64,000 nucleotides of DNA from Tenrec ecaudatus (Eukaryota; Chordata; Mammalia; Afrosoricida; Tenrecidae), in contig NC_134535.1 in the NCBI RefSeq assembly GCF_050624435.1, forward strand, positions 73,652,494 to 73,716,493, given 5' to 3'. Below, piece by piece: positions 35,263-46,435 of this stretch. Position 1 is the first letter of the stretch; every line of letters begins with the position of its first letter. The notes beneath the pieces were generated by a model. That model made no database searches and had not been told where the DNA came from. It was given only the letters and a program-made list of their open reading frames with translations. The translations under genes were made by a program, and so were the position numbers.

Positions 35263-35905
35263 AAGAGTTGGTTTGCATCCTCAAAAATACATGTTGTTCA
35301 GAGGACCACAATGGATGAGTTGACACAAAGTGTGTGTGAATTGTCAAGTGAAGAACTGATTGTCTGCTCTGTAAACCTAACTCAAGTCACAATAAACAGC
35401 TTAAAAGAAAGAGAAGCTTTCTGGACCCCATTTCAGCTGGGACACGGAGCTTCTGAGGGAGGGGCATGTTCTGCCACCCACCTACTCAGGTAGGTACTAG
35501 ACAGTCATGAAAATTGCTGCCGACTAGTGTAAACGCTGACAAGAGTGGAACTGAAATGATGGGGACACAAATTGTATTGCCCTGTTTTTTCCCTTAGTTT
35601 TTCTATAGATTGGGAAATCTGTCTAACAAAAAGCTGAGGAAAATAACACAAATTTCCCCAATGCATGACTTGATAAGCAACTGCAGGGGAGGAAATGCCT
35701 GTAATACGTGGACCTGAGCTACCAACAAGGCTGTAAGAATGTACACAAGTGTTACTGAGGGACGACTTCAGATGTAGGAGGTGACGTTTCCCCCTCTGAA
35801 CTTTGCACCTGTGTTTCTGAAGTGGCTATGCTTAGAAGGAAAGCAAGCCTTGTATTTTTTTAAGGTCAATCTAAAAGACCTCATTTATATATACAGCAAT
35901 GTACA
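35263..35905. other. Intergenic, nothing recognised
   Basis: Mixed sequence with no recognisable gene. A tract near 35600 ('cctgttttttcccttagttt') may be an L1 relic but is not convincing. Confidence 0.4.
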
Positions 35906-35907
35906 AA

Positions 35908-36050
35908 CTCTAAACTCACTGCCACAGAGTAGATCCCATCGGGCCGTGACCCTATACGTCAGAGTAAAACCATCCCTGTGGACTTGGAAAATCTGGAACT
36001 CTTTATGGGAGTAGAAAGCTTTGTCTTTCTCCGGACAGCAACCCGATATG
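35908..36050 (-). mobile_element. AfroSINE, head missing
   Basis: 'aaactcactgccacagagta', 'ctttatgggagtagaaagct' and 'ttgtctttctccggacagca'. Confidence 0.7.
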
Positions 36051-36074
36051 CAACCTGGGATCCCACATAAATAT

Positions 36075-36432
36075 AAAAGGTATATGTGGTAAATCATGAG
36101 CGACCTCTATGCCTGTGGTTACTGTCCCACGTGGAAAGCGGCTGCCCTTATTATGCTAATGAGACAGGATTGATGCAGAGCGGATCTGAAGTCCATCTCT
36201 TTTGCCACATAAAAGTGATTAAAGCAGCATGGGAAAGCAGAGATTGGGTAAGATAGAAGCCAAGACACGAAGGTAGATGCCCAGGTCTCTAAGAAACCGG
36301 GAAACAGGATCCACAGAGAGAAAACCTTCTCCAGAGCCAGACATTGACCTGAGACTTCCAACCTCCTAACTGTGAGGAAATCACTGCTTCTGCTGTCACA
36401 CCGACCCTGGGCAGCCAGAACTCCATTGCGCC
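36075..36432 (+). mobile_element. MaLR-type LTR
   Basis: 'cctctatgcctgtggttact' and 'gacttccaacctcctaactg' match the LTR at 27195. Its 3' end runs toward the orphan CpG island. Confidence 0.6.
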
Positions 36433-36799
36433 GGCCGGCTGGGACCCTCAACAGTGGGACCAGCATCATCAGGGTCAAGGAAGGGCTTTGCTTACCCAAG
36501 AGGGAGGGGAGAGGCAGGGGTGGCTGCTGGGTGCTTGAGTTGGACCAGCTCCGTGTTGGCATCTGGCTGGCCCTGGTACTCCTGGCCGTTCTGTTTGTCA
36601 GATGAGCAAGACCCGTTCCCCCTGAGAGCGGCTGCCTGCGGGTCAGTGGGCAGGGAGTGTGGGAGGATAAAAGAGCCTGGATTAACGTGACTATGGTAAA
36701 TATTTAGATTCAGACCAAGGACTTGCTTAGGGCCTCTTTTCCGGAGGATGGAAACTTTCCGATTTTTGCTGGGCAAAGCCCCCAGGACTGAAGTGCAAA
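36433..36799. other. Unique sequence flanking CpG island
   Basis: No repeat or gene recognised; GC content rises toward the island. Confidence 0.4.
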
Positions 36800-37210
36800 C
36801 CCAAAGCCAAGGCTGCGCTCAGGCTCCGTGCGTGTGAGTCGGGGCGCCGCGCCCCAGCCGCGTCTGTGGCCAGCACCGGGCCACTGGGCGCTCCAGCCTG
36901 CCTTCTGGGGGAAGACTGGGGCGCCGCTTCTCCGCTCAGGACCTGGGGTGCCAGGGCGGCCCTGGCTACCGGCCCAGCACGCAGGGCGCCTTCTCGGCCG
37001 CAGGCCAGTCGCCTTGGGCAGGAAAGTGGTTGCTCAATGCCGAGGAATGCAGAGCGGCGCTGGCGGGAGAGGAGAGGATGGGCGGGCGGGAACCTGCTGC
37101 TGGGGTGGGGTGGGCTGGTCACCCTGGAGTCCACAGCAGCTCCGCGAGGGCTCTGGCTTGGGAGAGAGACCCCCCATCCCTCTGAAAACGCCCGAGGAGG
37201 CCGGGCCTTC
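36800..37210. promoter_or_regulatory. Orphan CpG island 1
   Basis: Roughly 400 bp rich in CG dinucleotides (for example 'cggggcgccgcgccccagcc') and free of transposons, about 20 kb before CTDSP2. Open frames here (up to 192 codons, minus strand) are unrecognised and typical of GC-rich DNA. It could be an enhancer, an alternative or noncoding-RNA promoter, or a CTCF-type element. Confidence 0.55.
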
Positions 37211-37379
37211 TGCCTGCTGGGTTCAGGGGTGCGCTCCTGGGCCACATCCTTGCCCTCCATCACAGTAAAATAAAACCCGAAAGGTTTGCAACCAAAGTGA
37301 AACAAGCTGCCAGCGGAGTCTGCGGGTGTTTATGCCCACTCAGAGGTTCCCCGGGTGGTCCGAGAAGAGGTGCCCTTCG

Positions 37380-37480
37380 GGGTTTTCAGGTGTGATCTTT
37401 CAGAAGTGGGTCGCCAGGCCTTTCTTCCGAGGCACCACGGGTTCGAAGGCCAACCTTCCTTTCCCTTCCTAGAGGAGTTG
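37380..37480 (-). mobile_element. AfroSINE head fragment
   Basis: 'tctttcagaagtgggtcgcc', 'ggcctttcttccgaggcacc' and 'gggttcgaaggccaaccttc'. Confidence 0.55.
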
Positions 37481-37509
37481 AGCCGCACCACCCCGGGGCA
37501 ACTTCGAAT

Positions 37510-37610
37510 ACAGTTGTTGAGGGTGGCAAAGTCGTTTTCCGACTCACAGGGACCCTGTGGGACAGGGGAGCGCTGCCCCCACACCGCGGAGGTGATGTAC
37601 ACTGTCATCT
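37510..37610 (-). mobile_element. AfroSINE/RTE 3' fragment
   Basis: 'cagttgttgagggtggcaaa' and 'cgttttccgactcacaggga' match the reversed shared 3' terminus. Confidence 0.5.
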
Positions 37611-38485
37611 GTCCTGGGGCGGCACATCACCAGATCTTTTCTCCCATTCATATCTGAAAGAATGACCTAATCCCTTTGCCTCAGTCCCCTCCCCTGGCCC
37701 GGGAAGGGTTTGGTCGCGAGCCCCTCCTGGGGGTCAGAGATGAGCCCGTGTGGACTTGCTATGGCTCTGCTTTGAGTTCTCCAGGGACATTTCTAGTGCT
37801 ACCCTTTCTGATGTGCCAGGAGTGAATTTGACACCAGATGGCATCCCCCCTTTCTTTCTTTTTTTTAAATAAGAAAGAAGACAAAGGGAGGGAGAAAAAT
37901 GTTTTCCAACTGTCAGTGCTGACAGCATTTTGGAAGAGAATCCAGGGAGGCAAAGAGCTGTTTCAGGCTGATTCTGCCTCCTCCCGCCCGCTCTGCCACC
38001 CTGGCCGGCACCAGCGATGGATTAGATCATTGTGGAGCTTTTTATAGACGAGGCAGGCGAGGGGAGCAGCGTCACGGCACCGCAGGAAACTCCACCCCAG
38101 CTCAGACTAGCTCGGTCCTCCCCAGCTGGCTCTCTCAAAGGGCTCGCTCTCGCTCTTGAGACACTGGGCTGGGGACGCCAGCCATAGGCCTGGCTCAGGC
38201 TCCAGGTTGAGTCTGAAGTTAATTGGAAGAACAAAGAGACCCCTGGCATATCCCAAAGCCAGCACTCCCCGTTGGGGAACCGCAAGGATAGCTGCCAAAG
38301 TAGCAGGGCCTCTTCTGGGATCCCTGGGATCCAGATCCCTCAGCTCTGGGATCGCCCCTCTTCCACTGGTCTGCGCTCAAAATGGCCTCTAGCTCAGCAC
38401 TTCCTTTGTCCTGGCAGGGAGATTCCTTGGCTCTCAGGGTGGCGGCTGCTCATGCCACTACAGTACCGTCTACACTGGTTTCCAC
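37611..38485. other. Intergenic, nothing recognised
   Basis: Moderately GC-rich unique sequence without recognisable gene or repeat. Confidence 0.4.
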
Positions 38486-38705
38486 CAGTGAGGCTGCCTC
38501 ACACTGCTTGGGTTCAAATCTTGGCCCCATCATGTACATGACCTCACCTCTCTGTACATTCGTTTTCTCTGCTGGAATATGGAATCATAAAAGCACACAC
38601 ACACATGATTGTTGGGTGGATTTATATACATAACATACAAGGGCATGTTACCCGTCTGACTCTTCAATAGGACCTGTCACAAGATTAAGCACTCAATATT
38701 TTCCT
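38486..38705 (+). mobile_element. MIR SINE
   Basis: 'actgcttgggttcaaatctt', 'gacctcacctctctgtacat' and the 3' end 'agattaagcactcaatattt' follow the MIR consensus order. An AC run at 38596-38606 sits inside. Confidence 0.7.
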
Positions 38706-39544
38706 ATTTGTTTTACCACAGGGCCCCCAAACCTAGGACCTCTTCGGACCAGGGCCAGGCAGATCCTTAAAGTATCTGCCTTTGAAGATGAACACCCCCC
38801 CGCCCCCCCCCCCGCCCCAACTCTGGGCAAAGGAGTCTCACCCTCCCTGACTGCTCCGATCCACTGCCTCCCCCTCTTTCCCATACCAGGAAATGAGGAA
38901 AGCAGCACTGGATGGGCAGAAATTACAATCATGCATCAGGCTCCCGCTTGGTGAATCTCCCCCAGAGAGGAGGCATCTGATGGGCTCAGCAGGGGAAGGA
39001 ATGGGGGAGGTCGGTGGGGAGAGATGGTGGACTGCTGGTGCTATACCTTCCGAGGTTTCGGTTTCGAACAGGGCAGTAGGCTGAGAGCGGTTCAGATCCT
39101 CTGTCCAGAACTATAACCCAGTTTAGCCCCCTGAGTTTCTGCTGATCAATTGTTTTCTGTTTCAAGTCCAGTGGTCTTGAACCTTTGAGCAACAAGCTTG
39201 CTTGGGCTTACTGTTTTCTGTTGCTCTTGTGGTATCCACAGAACCAGCAAAAGCTACACTCTGAACAAAGACTTCCAAAGTGCTTACGGATTCGCTGAGC
39301 CGTTGCCACAGGGCCACGGTGGCGCTCCAGACTGGAGGGGCACGGGGAGACCAGCAGCGGGCTGAGTCTTCTGCTGGCCCCAAAGACCTTCCCTTAAGCT
39401 GCAACCTCAAGGCTCTCCTCACAGATACCTCAGTAAATCTTTATCCCCTTGGGGAACCCCTGAAACTATGGCCCTGAGATCATCTTCAAACCTTGAACCC
39501 CAAGTGTCCCTGGATGTTTTCTTTGAACCAGACACGGTTTGGCT
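38706..39544. other. Intergenic, with C-rich tract
   Basis: A C/G homopolymer-rich tract lies at about 38795-38818. No gene or transposon recognised. Confidence 0.4.
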
Positions 39545-39760
39545 TAACTAGTAAAGGGAGTTTCAGTTCTGTCCATAAGGTTTTCAGTGGCTAACTCTTC
39601 CAAAGTGCACAGCCTATTTCTTCTTCGGAGTCTGTTCTTAGTCTGGACGCTCTGCCGAAACCTGGGGTGGCCCTGCTGGCATTTGAAATACCAAAGGCAC
39701 AGCTTCCAGCATCGTACAAGCCACCACAGCATGACAAACTGACAGACGACGGTGGCAATG
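39545..39760 (-). mobile_element. RTE LINE 5'-region fragment
   Basis: Reversed leader: 'aaggttttcagtggctaact', 'ttgaaataccaaaggcacag' and 'agcatgacaaactgacagac'. It joins directly to a forward RTE 3' piece. Confidence 0.65.
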
Positions 39761-39764
39761 TGCG

Positions 39765-40185
39765 TGTGCTAGTTGGACAGTGAAAAAGGAAGGCCGAAGA
39801 AGAGGCGAAGCGCGTGAATGGCGGTGCTGGCGAAGAAAAACGTACTGTGGACTGCCGAAAGAACACACAGACCTGTCTTGGGAGCCGTACAGTCAGAGTG
39901 CGCCTTAGAAGCAGGGATGGCGAGACTTTATCTCACCTGCTTTGGACATGTTACCAGGAGAGACCAGTGCCCGGAGAAGGACTTCATGCTTGGTAAGGTA
40001 GCAGCGCAGCGATGAGGAGGAAGACCTTGGACAAGGCGGATGGACGCAGTGGCTGCCTCGATGGGCTCAGACACATGAACGGCGGTGAGGACAGCGCAGG
40101 CCCGGGCGGGGTTTCCTTCTGCAGGACATTAAGGTCGCTATGAACTGGAACCAACCCCAGGGCCCCCACAGCAACAGTAAAGAAA
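39765..40185 (+). mobile_element. RTE LINE 3' fragment
   Basis: 'tggactgccgaaagaacaca', 'tttggacatgttaccaggag' and 'gctatgaactggaaccaacc', then a CA-rich tail. GC content is higher than in the other copies. Confidence 0.75.
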
Positions 40186-41131
40186 GTCCCTTCATAGCAT
40201 GTCCTTTCAAGATTCATCTACATGCGATCAACCTGACACAAGCCATTTGAAAGATCAGCCGGAAACCTTAGGGGGCAGTGAGGGAATGCTAATCCCAGAG
40301 GAGCAACTCAGAAACAAACCCTGGGGAATCTGACAGATTCCACTGAGTTAAACATGTAGGAACTGGTGACCTGCTGTACGTTTTCCTGTGTTTATTCTTC
40401 ACAACAAAAATAAAACAAACTATCTATCTATATATATATAGACATATTTTATGTTATAAAAGCTGTAAGAGCCCTCAATTTAATTATCTTTAAATAAATA
40501 AATAAAAGGTGATACTGGGATAGTTTCCCCCCCAAAAAAATATTTTTAAAAAGACTTTCTTCTGCCTCATTGCTTGCCCCAAGGCCAGTCGCTTTATTGC
40601 CCTCTCTCTAGCTCTAGAATGCCCTTCCCTCTTCTCACCACCCTTCTGACAGGGGTGTGCAGGGGATGGAGGGAGTGGGGGTGGTTTTACTCTCTGCTCA
40701 CCACAGAGAGTACCCCCCCACTTCAAATAAACTGTCCTGGGGGAGCTCCGGTCACATTCAGCTCCACTAAGTTCCTCCCTTTCCTCCCCTCACTCCCAGC
40801 CTTCCTCCTCACAGGCCTCCCCCCTACCGCTATCAGCGGGAGCAAGAGTGGCCACACTGCCCCTCAGGAGGACATCTAGCTACACCTTTCTGCCCCCCAC
40901 CCCCATCTCCCTGACAAAGCACCCTTCCGAAACCCAAGCTCCCTCTTCAATCAAACTGGAAGACATGTGGAACTCTGAACCACGCCTTTTGGAAACAAAG
41001 TGGATTCTGGGATGGCAGATGACCCCACAAAAGACAAGTCCAAACTATCCAGGAGTCTATACCAACAAGATGTAAGTGGATTTTCCTCCTCAGAACCCCA
41101 GAAAAGCTCAGGCAGGAAGTGGAGGAAAACT
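40186..41131. other. Intergenic, with AT microsatellite and possible L1 tip
   Basis: A TATC/TA run lies at about 40421-40440. 'aaagctgtaagagccctcaa' at 40458-40477 with a following 'aaataaataaataaaa' may be a tiny L1 3' tip. No gene. Confidence 0.4.
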
Positions 41132-41318
41132 GAACTCACTGCCATCGAGTGGATGAGTCGATTCCAACTCACAGTTCCCTACGGGAAAGGGTAGGACTGT
41201 AAGTCTTTATGGAAATTAGATAGCCTCGTCTTTCTCCCATGGAGCTGTGGGTGATTTTGAACTCCGGACCCTTCGGTTTGCAGCCCAACGTGTAACCACG
41301 ATGCCACAAGGGCCCCAT
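41132..41318 (-). mobile_element. AfroSINE, full length
   Basis: 'aactcactgccatcgagtgg', 'ctttatggaaattagatagc', 'gtctttctcccatggagctg', 'ttcggtttgcagcccaacgt' and 'gatgccacaagggcccc'; all landmarks in order. Confidence 0.88.
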
Positions 41319-42245
41319 CAGGAAGTGGAAGTGTCGAGTGAAGCAGAAGGCCGTGGTGAGGCAAGGTTGGGAATCTGGGAGATCATTTGAAGACCTGTCT
41401 AAGGAGCATGCAACTCTCAGGAAATCCAGATGTGCCTGGAACCACTCACGCAGGTGAGAAGAAGATCTATTCTGGAGTTATTGAAAGAGAATTTGGGCAG
41501 TTGGGTGGTGGAAGAGAAAGTGTGGGATATACAGCTGAGGGTAAGTCAGCATTCTAAGCTGTGTGCCTCATTAATTTCAAATTAATTAATGAGGCTGTGT
41601 GCCTCATTAATTTCAAATTAATGTCATCGGGGAGATACGATACTACACTCGGAGACCCAGGGTGAAAATGTGAAACTGTTAAAAAAAAACAAAACACTAA
41701 AACAAACCAACACCAGGGGACATGAACCGCACTCTTCAGAGATAGAAAGGAGGAGAGAGGGGACAACTCACAACAAACCGTTCAGTAAATGAATTGGAAG
41801 AAATCACCCAGACACTACAACAAAGAGATGGTCTTTAACAGAGAAGTTGTCGGCCAAGGAGAGATGAGTGATATCCAAGCTTGGTGTCCACCTAATAGGA
41901 GTTGCAGAAAGAAGGGGATGGGAAAATGGTTGGGGAAGAGATGTCATGGAAGTAAGAAAACAGGCAAATTCAAGGAAAGGAGAAAAAAGTAATTGCCAGA
42001 AGCAAAGGCTAGACGTTGTTAGGGCAGACATGTCCCGCATGGGTCCGAGCCACCTGGAAGGTGTGTTTTGTTAGAACGCAGGCCACAGGGCCCTACCTCC
42101 AGAGATCCCGAATCAGTCAGGCTGGCATGGGACTCCAGGATTGGCATTTTCAAAAATGGTCCCCTGGGCGACGTTCAAGTCGAAGGTCCAGGGAACCATA
42201 CTCCGTGTTCGATTAAAAAGTGCTCCGGGCCTAATGCTTGATGAA
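41319..42245. other. Intergenic, nothing else recognised
   Basis: Apart from the 41558 duplication, no gene or transposon was recognised. Confidence 0.4.
41558..41629. repeat. 36 bp tandem duplication containing a palindrome
   Basis: The unit 'gctgtgtgcctcattaattt' plus 'caaattaat' occurs at 41558 and again at 41594. Between them, cctcattaat (41566-41575) and attaatgagg (41585-41594) form a 10 bp inverted repeat with a 9 base loop. Confidence 0.85.
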
Positions 42246-42249
42246 CCCA

Positions 42250-42425
42250 AACCAAAGTCATTGGTTTGAGCTTGGTGCCACTTATTGAAAAGTTGGCAAT
42301 TCAATCTCACCAGGTGCTCTGCTCAGCGGGCTCTCTCCACCGGTAAAGATTTACAGTCTCCAAAGCCCTATAGCGGGTCACTATGAGTCAAAATCAACTC
42401 GATGGCAGTGGGCTTGGGGTAGGGT
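42250..42425 (+). mobile_element. AfroSINE
   Basis: 3' core 'gggtcactatgagtcaaaat' then 'caactcgatggcagtgggct'; the head is degraded. Confidence 0.8.
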
Positions 42426-42434
42426 GGGTGTTAT

Positions 42435-42625
42435 ATTTAAAGAGCCTATAGTGTGCTGTTAGGTAAGTGTTGGGCTGCTAACCACAAGGTCAGTGGTTCC
42501 CACCCACCAGCCGCTTCCCAGGAGAAAGATGAGGCGATCCATGCCTGTAAGGACTGACAGCCTCAGAAGCCCTGAATTGGGTCACTGTGAGTCAGAATCG
42601 ACTCGATGGCAGTGGGTAAGTAGGT
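42435..42625 (+). mobile_element. AfroSINE, near full length
   Basis: Second tandem copy: 'gggctgctaaccacaaggtc', 'aggagaaagatgaggcgatc' and 'gtcactgtgagtcagaatcg' then 'actcgatggcagtgggt', one of the best preserved 3' ends. Confidence 0.87.
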
Positions 42626-42884
42626 ATCAAGTGCCTAAAAGAAATGACTGCAGTATTGCCCACAGCGATGATTTCAACACAGATGGAATGTAAGGAAGGG
42701 GGAAATGAAAAATCTTGAAAAACTTAAAGTCAGAGGAAAAGGTGAGCTCAAAGTCTCAAGAATCAAAATGACATGGGACTTCTCCCCTGCAGAATTAGAA
42801 AATGGAAAACAAAGAAGGAAACTTCTGCTCAAACAGTCAAACACTGTTCAAACAGTGGCGAGGGGAGAAAGCCACTTCGGGGGT
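42626..42884. other. Intergenic, nothing recognised
   Basis: A-rich unique-looking sequence. Confidence 0.35.
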
Positions 42885-43240
42885 GCGAGCCGGCGCCCTC
42901 TCTTACTGCGGGGGCTTGTGTTGCTGTGGTGCAGGAAGCGGTGTCACCAGCATTTCAGATGCCAGCAGGCAGGGTCACCCAGAGTCGGGCAGGGTTCAGA
43001 AAACGGAAGGCAGGCTCTGATGGCCTATTTCTCAAAAGCAGCCAATGCCATCTATGGATCTCAATGGAATGTTGACCTGGGTAGTGCTGGAAGGTGAGCC
43101 ACACCTAAACATGTGGCGGCACTAATGGACCGAGCACACCACAGAAGGCTGAGAGAGCGCAGGACTGACCCAGCTGGGCTCCCTTCTGGGTGCACAGGCC
43201 CCTGTGATTTAGAGCCAATTCAATCAACAGCAGCTAACAG
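42885..43240 (+). mobile_element. RTE-derived element, internally deleted
   Basis: A 5' leader portion ('cttgtgttgctgtggtgcag', 'catttcagatgccagcaggc') is followed after a short gap by a 3' end-like part ('ccctgtgatttagagccaat', 'tcaatcaacagcagctaaca'). Reads as a short non-autonomous RTE derivative. Confidence 0.55.
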
Positions 43241-44147
43241 GCATGCAAACGGCTCTTAAAACGTTACCTCCCAGACACTGAAGAACATACTTCAATCAAA
43301 GGAGGGAGTAAAACAAGACGGAGGAAGACACTGGGGCAGGACAGAGAAAAGGGAAAGGTTAGTGACAACAGGAATGGCAGGTGGGCATGCCTCCGGTAGC
43401 CCCTGTAGAGGGACTAGCACACCAGGACGATGTCCCCAAGGGGAGAAAAATAGACTCGGTAAGATTACATGACAGGTTTGGTCATACACAAAATTGTACT
43501 GAGAGGGCGTCTTAGAGAACTGTTGAAGGGTGTGGGAAGCCGGAGCCAGGGATTAAAAGAAAACCACGCAAAGGAAAAATGAGGCAATTAACTCCAGGGA
43601 AAAGAAAAAAGTTGTATAAGAAAGGAAATATAAACATAGTACACCATGAAAATAATTATATCGGAAAAGGAAATGTAAACAGAATGCTTGCCTCAAGAGT
43701 AAATAATATTTACAAAGTCAATAATGAAATCATGGAACAGGGGGATACAGCCATAAAAGATGATATAAACATAATGAGGGTATGGGCGGGGGGTGGGGGT
43801 GGGAATCAAATAAAAGAATTAAAATCTTTGCCTATCAAAACAAGCAGTCAGCAAATTATGCCTAAAATAGATGAATTCCAGAATGTCAGTATACTGTAGA
43901 CGACACTTAGAAATCAGGAGGAAAATTCCTCTGGGGAGTAGAATAAGGGTTGGGAGAAAGGCCAGGCATACTTTTGCTTTTGTTACAAAGGCTTTTAGCA
44001 CGATTTGATTTTTAAGGAATTATCTTTATAAAAATAAATATTCGTTTTATCAAAATACTATCTCTGGTGTGGCAGCCTCCACAACAGCATGCCTGCAGGA
44101 TGCTACGTGAACCAAAGGACCGGGGGCCAGGGGGCTCCTTCATCCAT
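43241..44147. other. Intergenic, nothing recognised
   Basis: Purine-rich, AT-rich toward 43600-44060. A 106-codon plus-strand frame (43579-43899) is lysine/asparagine-rich and unrecognised; it is unlikely to be a gene. Confidence 0.4.
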
Positions 44148-44149
44148 CC

Positions 44150-44358
44150 CTCTCACTACTTGTGCCATTGAGCCAATTCCAGCTCATACTGAGCCTAGAA
44201 AGCAGAGGAGAACTACCCTTGTGGGTTTCCACTACTGTCACTCTTTATGGGAGTAGAGAGCCTCATCTTTCTCCCTTGGAGCAGCTGGTGGTTTTGAAGT
44301 GCCAACCTTGAGGTAGCAGTCCATAGCATGACCACCCCACCACCAGGGCTCCATTCTT
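44150..44358 (-). mobile_element. AfroSINE, full length
   Basis: 'ccattgagccaattccagct', 'ctttatgggagtagagagcc', 'ggagcagctggtggttttga' and 'aaccttgaggtagcagtcca', ending in 'ccaccagggctcc'. Confidence 0.85.
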
Positions 44359-44794
44359 GGTGGACATTATTCAACAAGCCATCTCTCTTTGCTGCCCAAA
44401 AGCAATCGCTCCATCTCCTCTGAATCGCCTTCAGTCTGGGAGCCGCACTCCAGCCCTACAGAACTGTCAGTTTCCAGAATGTGCCCCTGGGCCTTGGCAC
44501 GCACTGTGCCCTGTATCAGGAGGTTCTTTTTCCCTCTTCCACTCCCACCCCAGCCCCTTACTTTTATATTTATATTCTGGGCCTCAGTTTAGCTCCTGTT
44601 TCCTCTATGTCCTTCCTCCCAGTGCCTCCTCCTCCAGGCTCTCGCAGATTTGTGCTCCCTCATGAGGGCCCTTAGCCACTGCCTTGTAATTGCCCTCCTC
44701 CATTATTTGGCGTTCCCACTAGAGGCCCAGGCGCCCTGTCTTGTCCACCAGAGCCCTACAAGGGGGCCGAATGCTTGATAAACCCAAACCAACG
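44359..44794. other. Intergenic, nothing recognised
   Basis: Pyrimidine-rich sequence; open frames are low-complexity. Confidence 0.4.
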
Positions 44795-44985
44795 TCAGTC
44801 ATTGCCACCAGTTGAGTCTGACTCCGGACAATCCTCCAGAGTTGCAGACGAGAGCTGCTTTAGAGGGTGGTCATCCAGGGGTCACACAGGCCGCCACTTT
44901 GCTTCTGAGGCGTCACTGGGGGGATTTGAAGCAATGACCTCTCAGTTAGTGCTCAAGCACTACTTCTACCACCCAGTCACCTTAA
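44795..44985 (-). mobile_element. AfroSINE variant, diverged
   Basis: 'attgccaccagttgagtctg' and 'gatttgaagcaatgacctct' with a variant body. Confidence 0.55.
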
Positions 44986-44999
44986 TGCCTGACACCACC

Positions 45000-45195
45000 C
45001 TCTCTCATTGCCATTAGCTTGATTCTGACTGACAGCAACCCTTTCAGACCCAACTGTTCTTCAGTGTTTTCCTGAGACTGAAAATCTTGATGGGAACAGA
45101 CAGCCTCATTTTTCCTCCAAAGAACTGTCGGTGGGTTTAAACCTCCTGATGGGTAGCAGTCCAACGCTTACACGACATAGCCGCCAGGGTTGCTA
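45000..45195 (-). mobile_element. AfroSINE
   Basis: 'cattgccattagcttgattc', 'cttgatgggaacagacagcc' and 'gtagcagtccaacgcttaca', ending in 'gccgccagggttgc'. Confidence 0.78.
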
Positions 45196-45204
45196 ATACA
45201 CCCC

Positions 45205-45350
45205 AAAACTACGATTTCAACTCAGTGCAGCCCCATAGGGTTTGCAAGGCTAAATCTTTACAGGAGCAGACAGCCTCGTCTTTCTCCCTCGGAGCAGCCT
45301 GTAGTTTTGAACCAGTGATTCTTGGGTGTTAGCAGCTCAACGCCTACTTC
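45205..45350 (-). mobile_element. AfroSINE
   Basis: 'atctttacaggagcagacag', 'gtctttctccctcggagcag' and 'gttagcagctcaacgcctac'. Third reversed copy in a row. Confidence 0.75.
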
Positions 45351-45779
45351 ACAGCAAGTGAGAAAGGTATAATTCTCTTCCAGTGGGTGAATGAAGAACT
45401 GACCATTTCATATAGCTCAATTCAAATCTGAGTGAGTAGATGAATGATTCACATCTAAAATAATAAGCATTTGCTTCCATTCCACCAGGGTTGGGACCTA
45501 CTCTCCCTCCTTCCTATAAGCGCATACTGACTGATGCTTCAGCTCCTCAAAGAAGCCGGGCCCCTTCCACCAGGAGATCAGCTGCTAGGCAGAGCTTTCT
45601 TATTACCCGGGTTCCAGTGACGGTGGAATGGGGTGCTTATTGGTCCAGTGTCTGTCTGCCCAGCCCTGAACTAGCTTAATCTTTTCACAGCCTCTCCGTG
45701 CCCAGGCCCAAAGTACACCCATGGGACAGCTGTCAGTGTCCAGGGCCCAGGCTATGGGGCTGACCGGAGGGAGGGGCTC
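45351..45779. other. Intergenic, nothing recognised
   Basis: Unique-looking, GC rising toward the CpG island. Confidence 0.4.
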
Positions 45780-46420
45780 CGATAGCCTTGACTTCAGCCT
45801 GCCTCACAAGGACAGCGCTGGGCCTACGCGGAGCAGCCTGCCCGACGCAGTCTTCTGCTCTCAGTCCACAAAGCCGGCCAAGGATTCTAGCCCTTTGCAC
45901 TGGCGTGCCTGGTGACCCGGCCACTGTCCAGGTATGGGGCCCCTGCTGGGGGTGCGGGCTGCCTGTGAATAAGGAGGCTGAGCTTCTGGACTCATGGGAA
46001 GGGCGGGAAGCCCACACGAAGCTGCCCCCACCCCTGGACCAAAACCCATCAGGGAAGAAGGCCTTAAGGTCGCTGGCCCCACTCCCCCCGCGCCAAGTGA
46101 CCTCAAAAGGCCGCCTGGGTTCTGGAACGCAGCGGAGGATGGAGGGGGCCAAGGGGCCGCCTGCACAGGGGCTGGGCTCGGCGTAGGAGGGGCCCCTCTT
46201 TCCTCCGCCGGGCAGGCTGTACCTGGCGGGAAACCCGATCTGCGCCAGTCGCATCCCTATTTAGGAGAAAGGCACCAGCGCGCGCGCGCGACTGTGCGGC
46301 CAGGGGCGCCTGAGTTTGTGGTGAGGCCGCTGGTGGTGTGCCCATCCGACCCCCGCCCTGCACTCTTGGGTGCCGACTGTGGGGTCCTCTAAGTCTGGGT
46401 CCGCGCCACTCAGATTCCGC
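45780..46420. promoter_or_regulatory. Orphan CpG island 2
   Basis: CG dinucleotides are frequent, densest at 46040-46400, with a perfect (CG)n run at about 46278-46290. No transposon lies within. Long overlapping frames on both strands (up to 208 codons) are unrecognised. About 11 kb before CTDSP2; candidate enhancer or noncoding promoter. Confidence 0.5.
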
Positions 46421-46435
46421 CAGCCCACGCGCCCT

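Noticed and set aside
36727..37305. Minus-strand 192-codon frame over orphan CpG island 1
   Set aside because: No recognisable domain; composition explains the length. Left as a regulatory candidate, not a gene.
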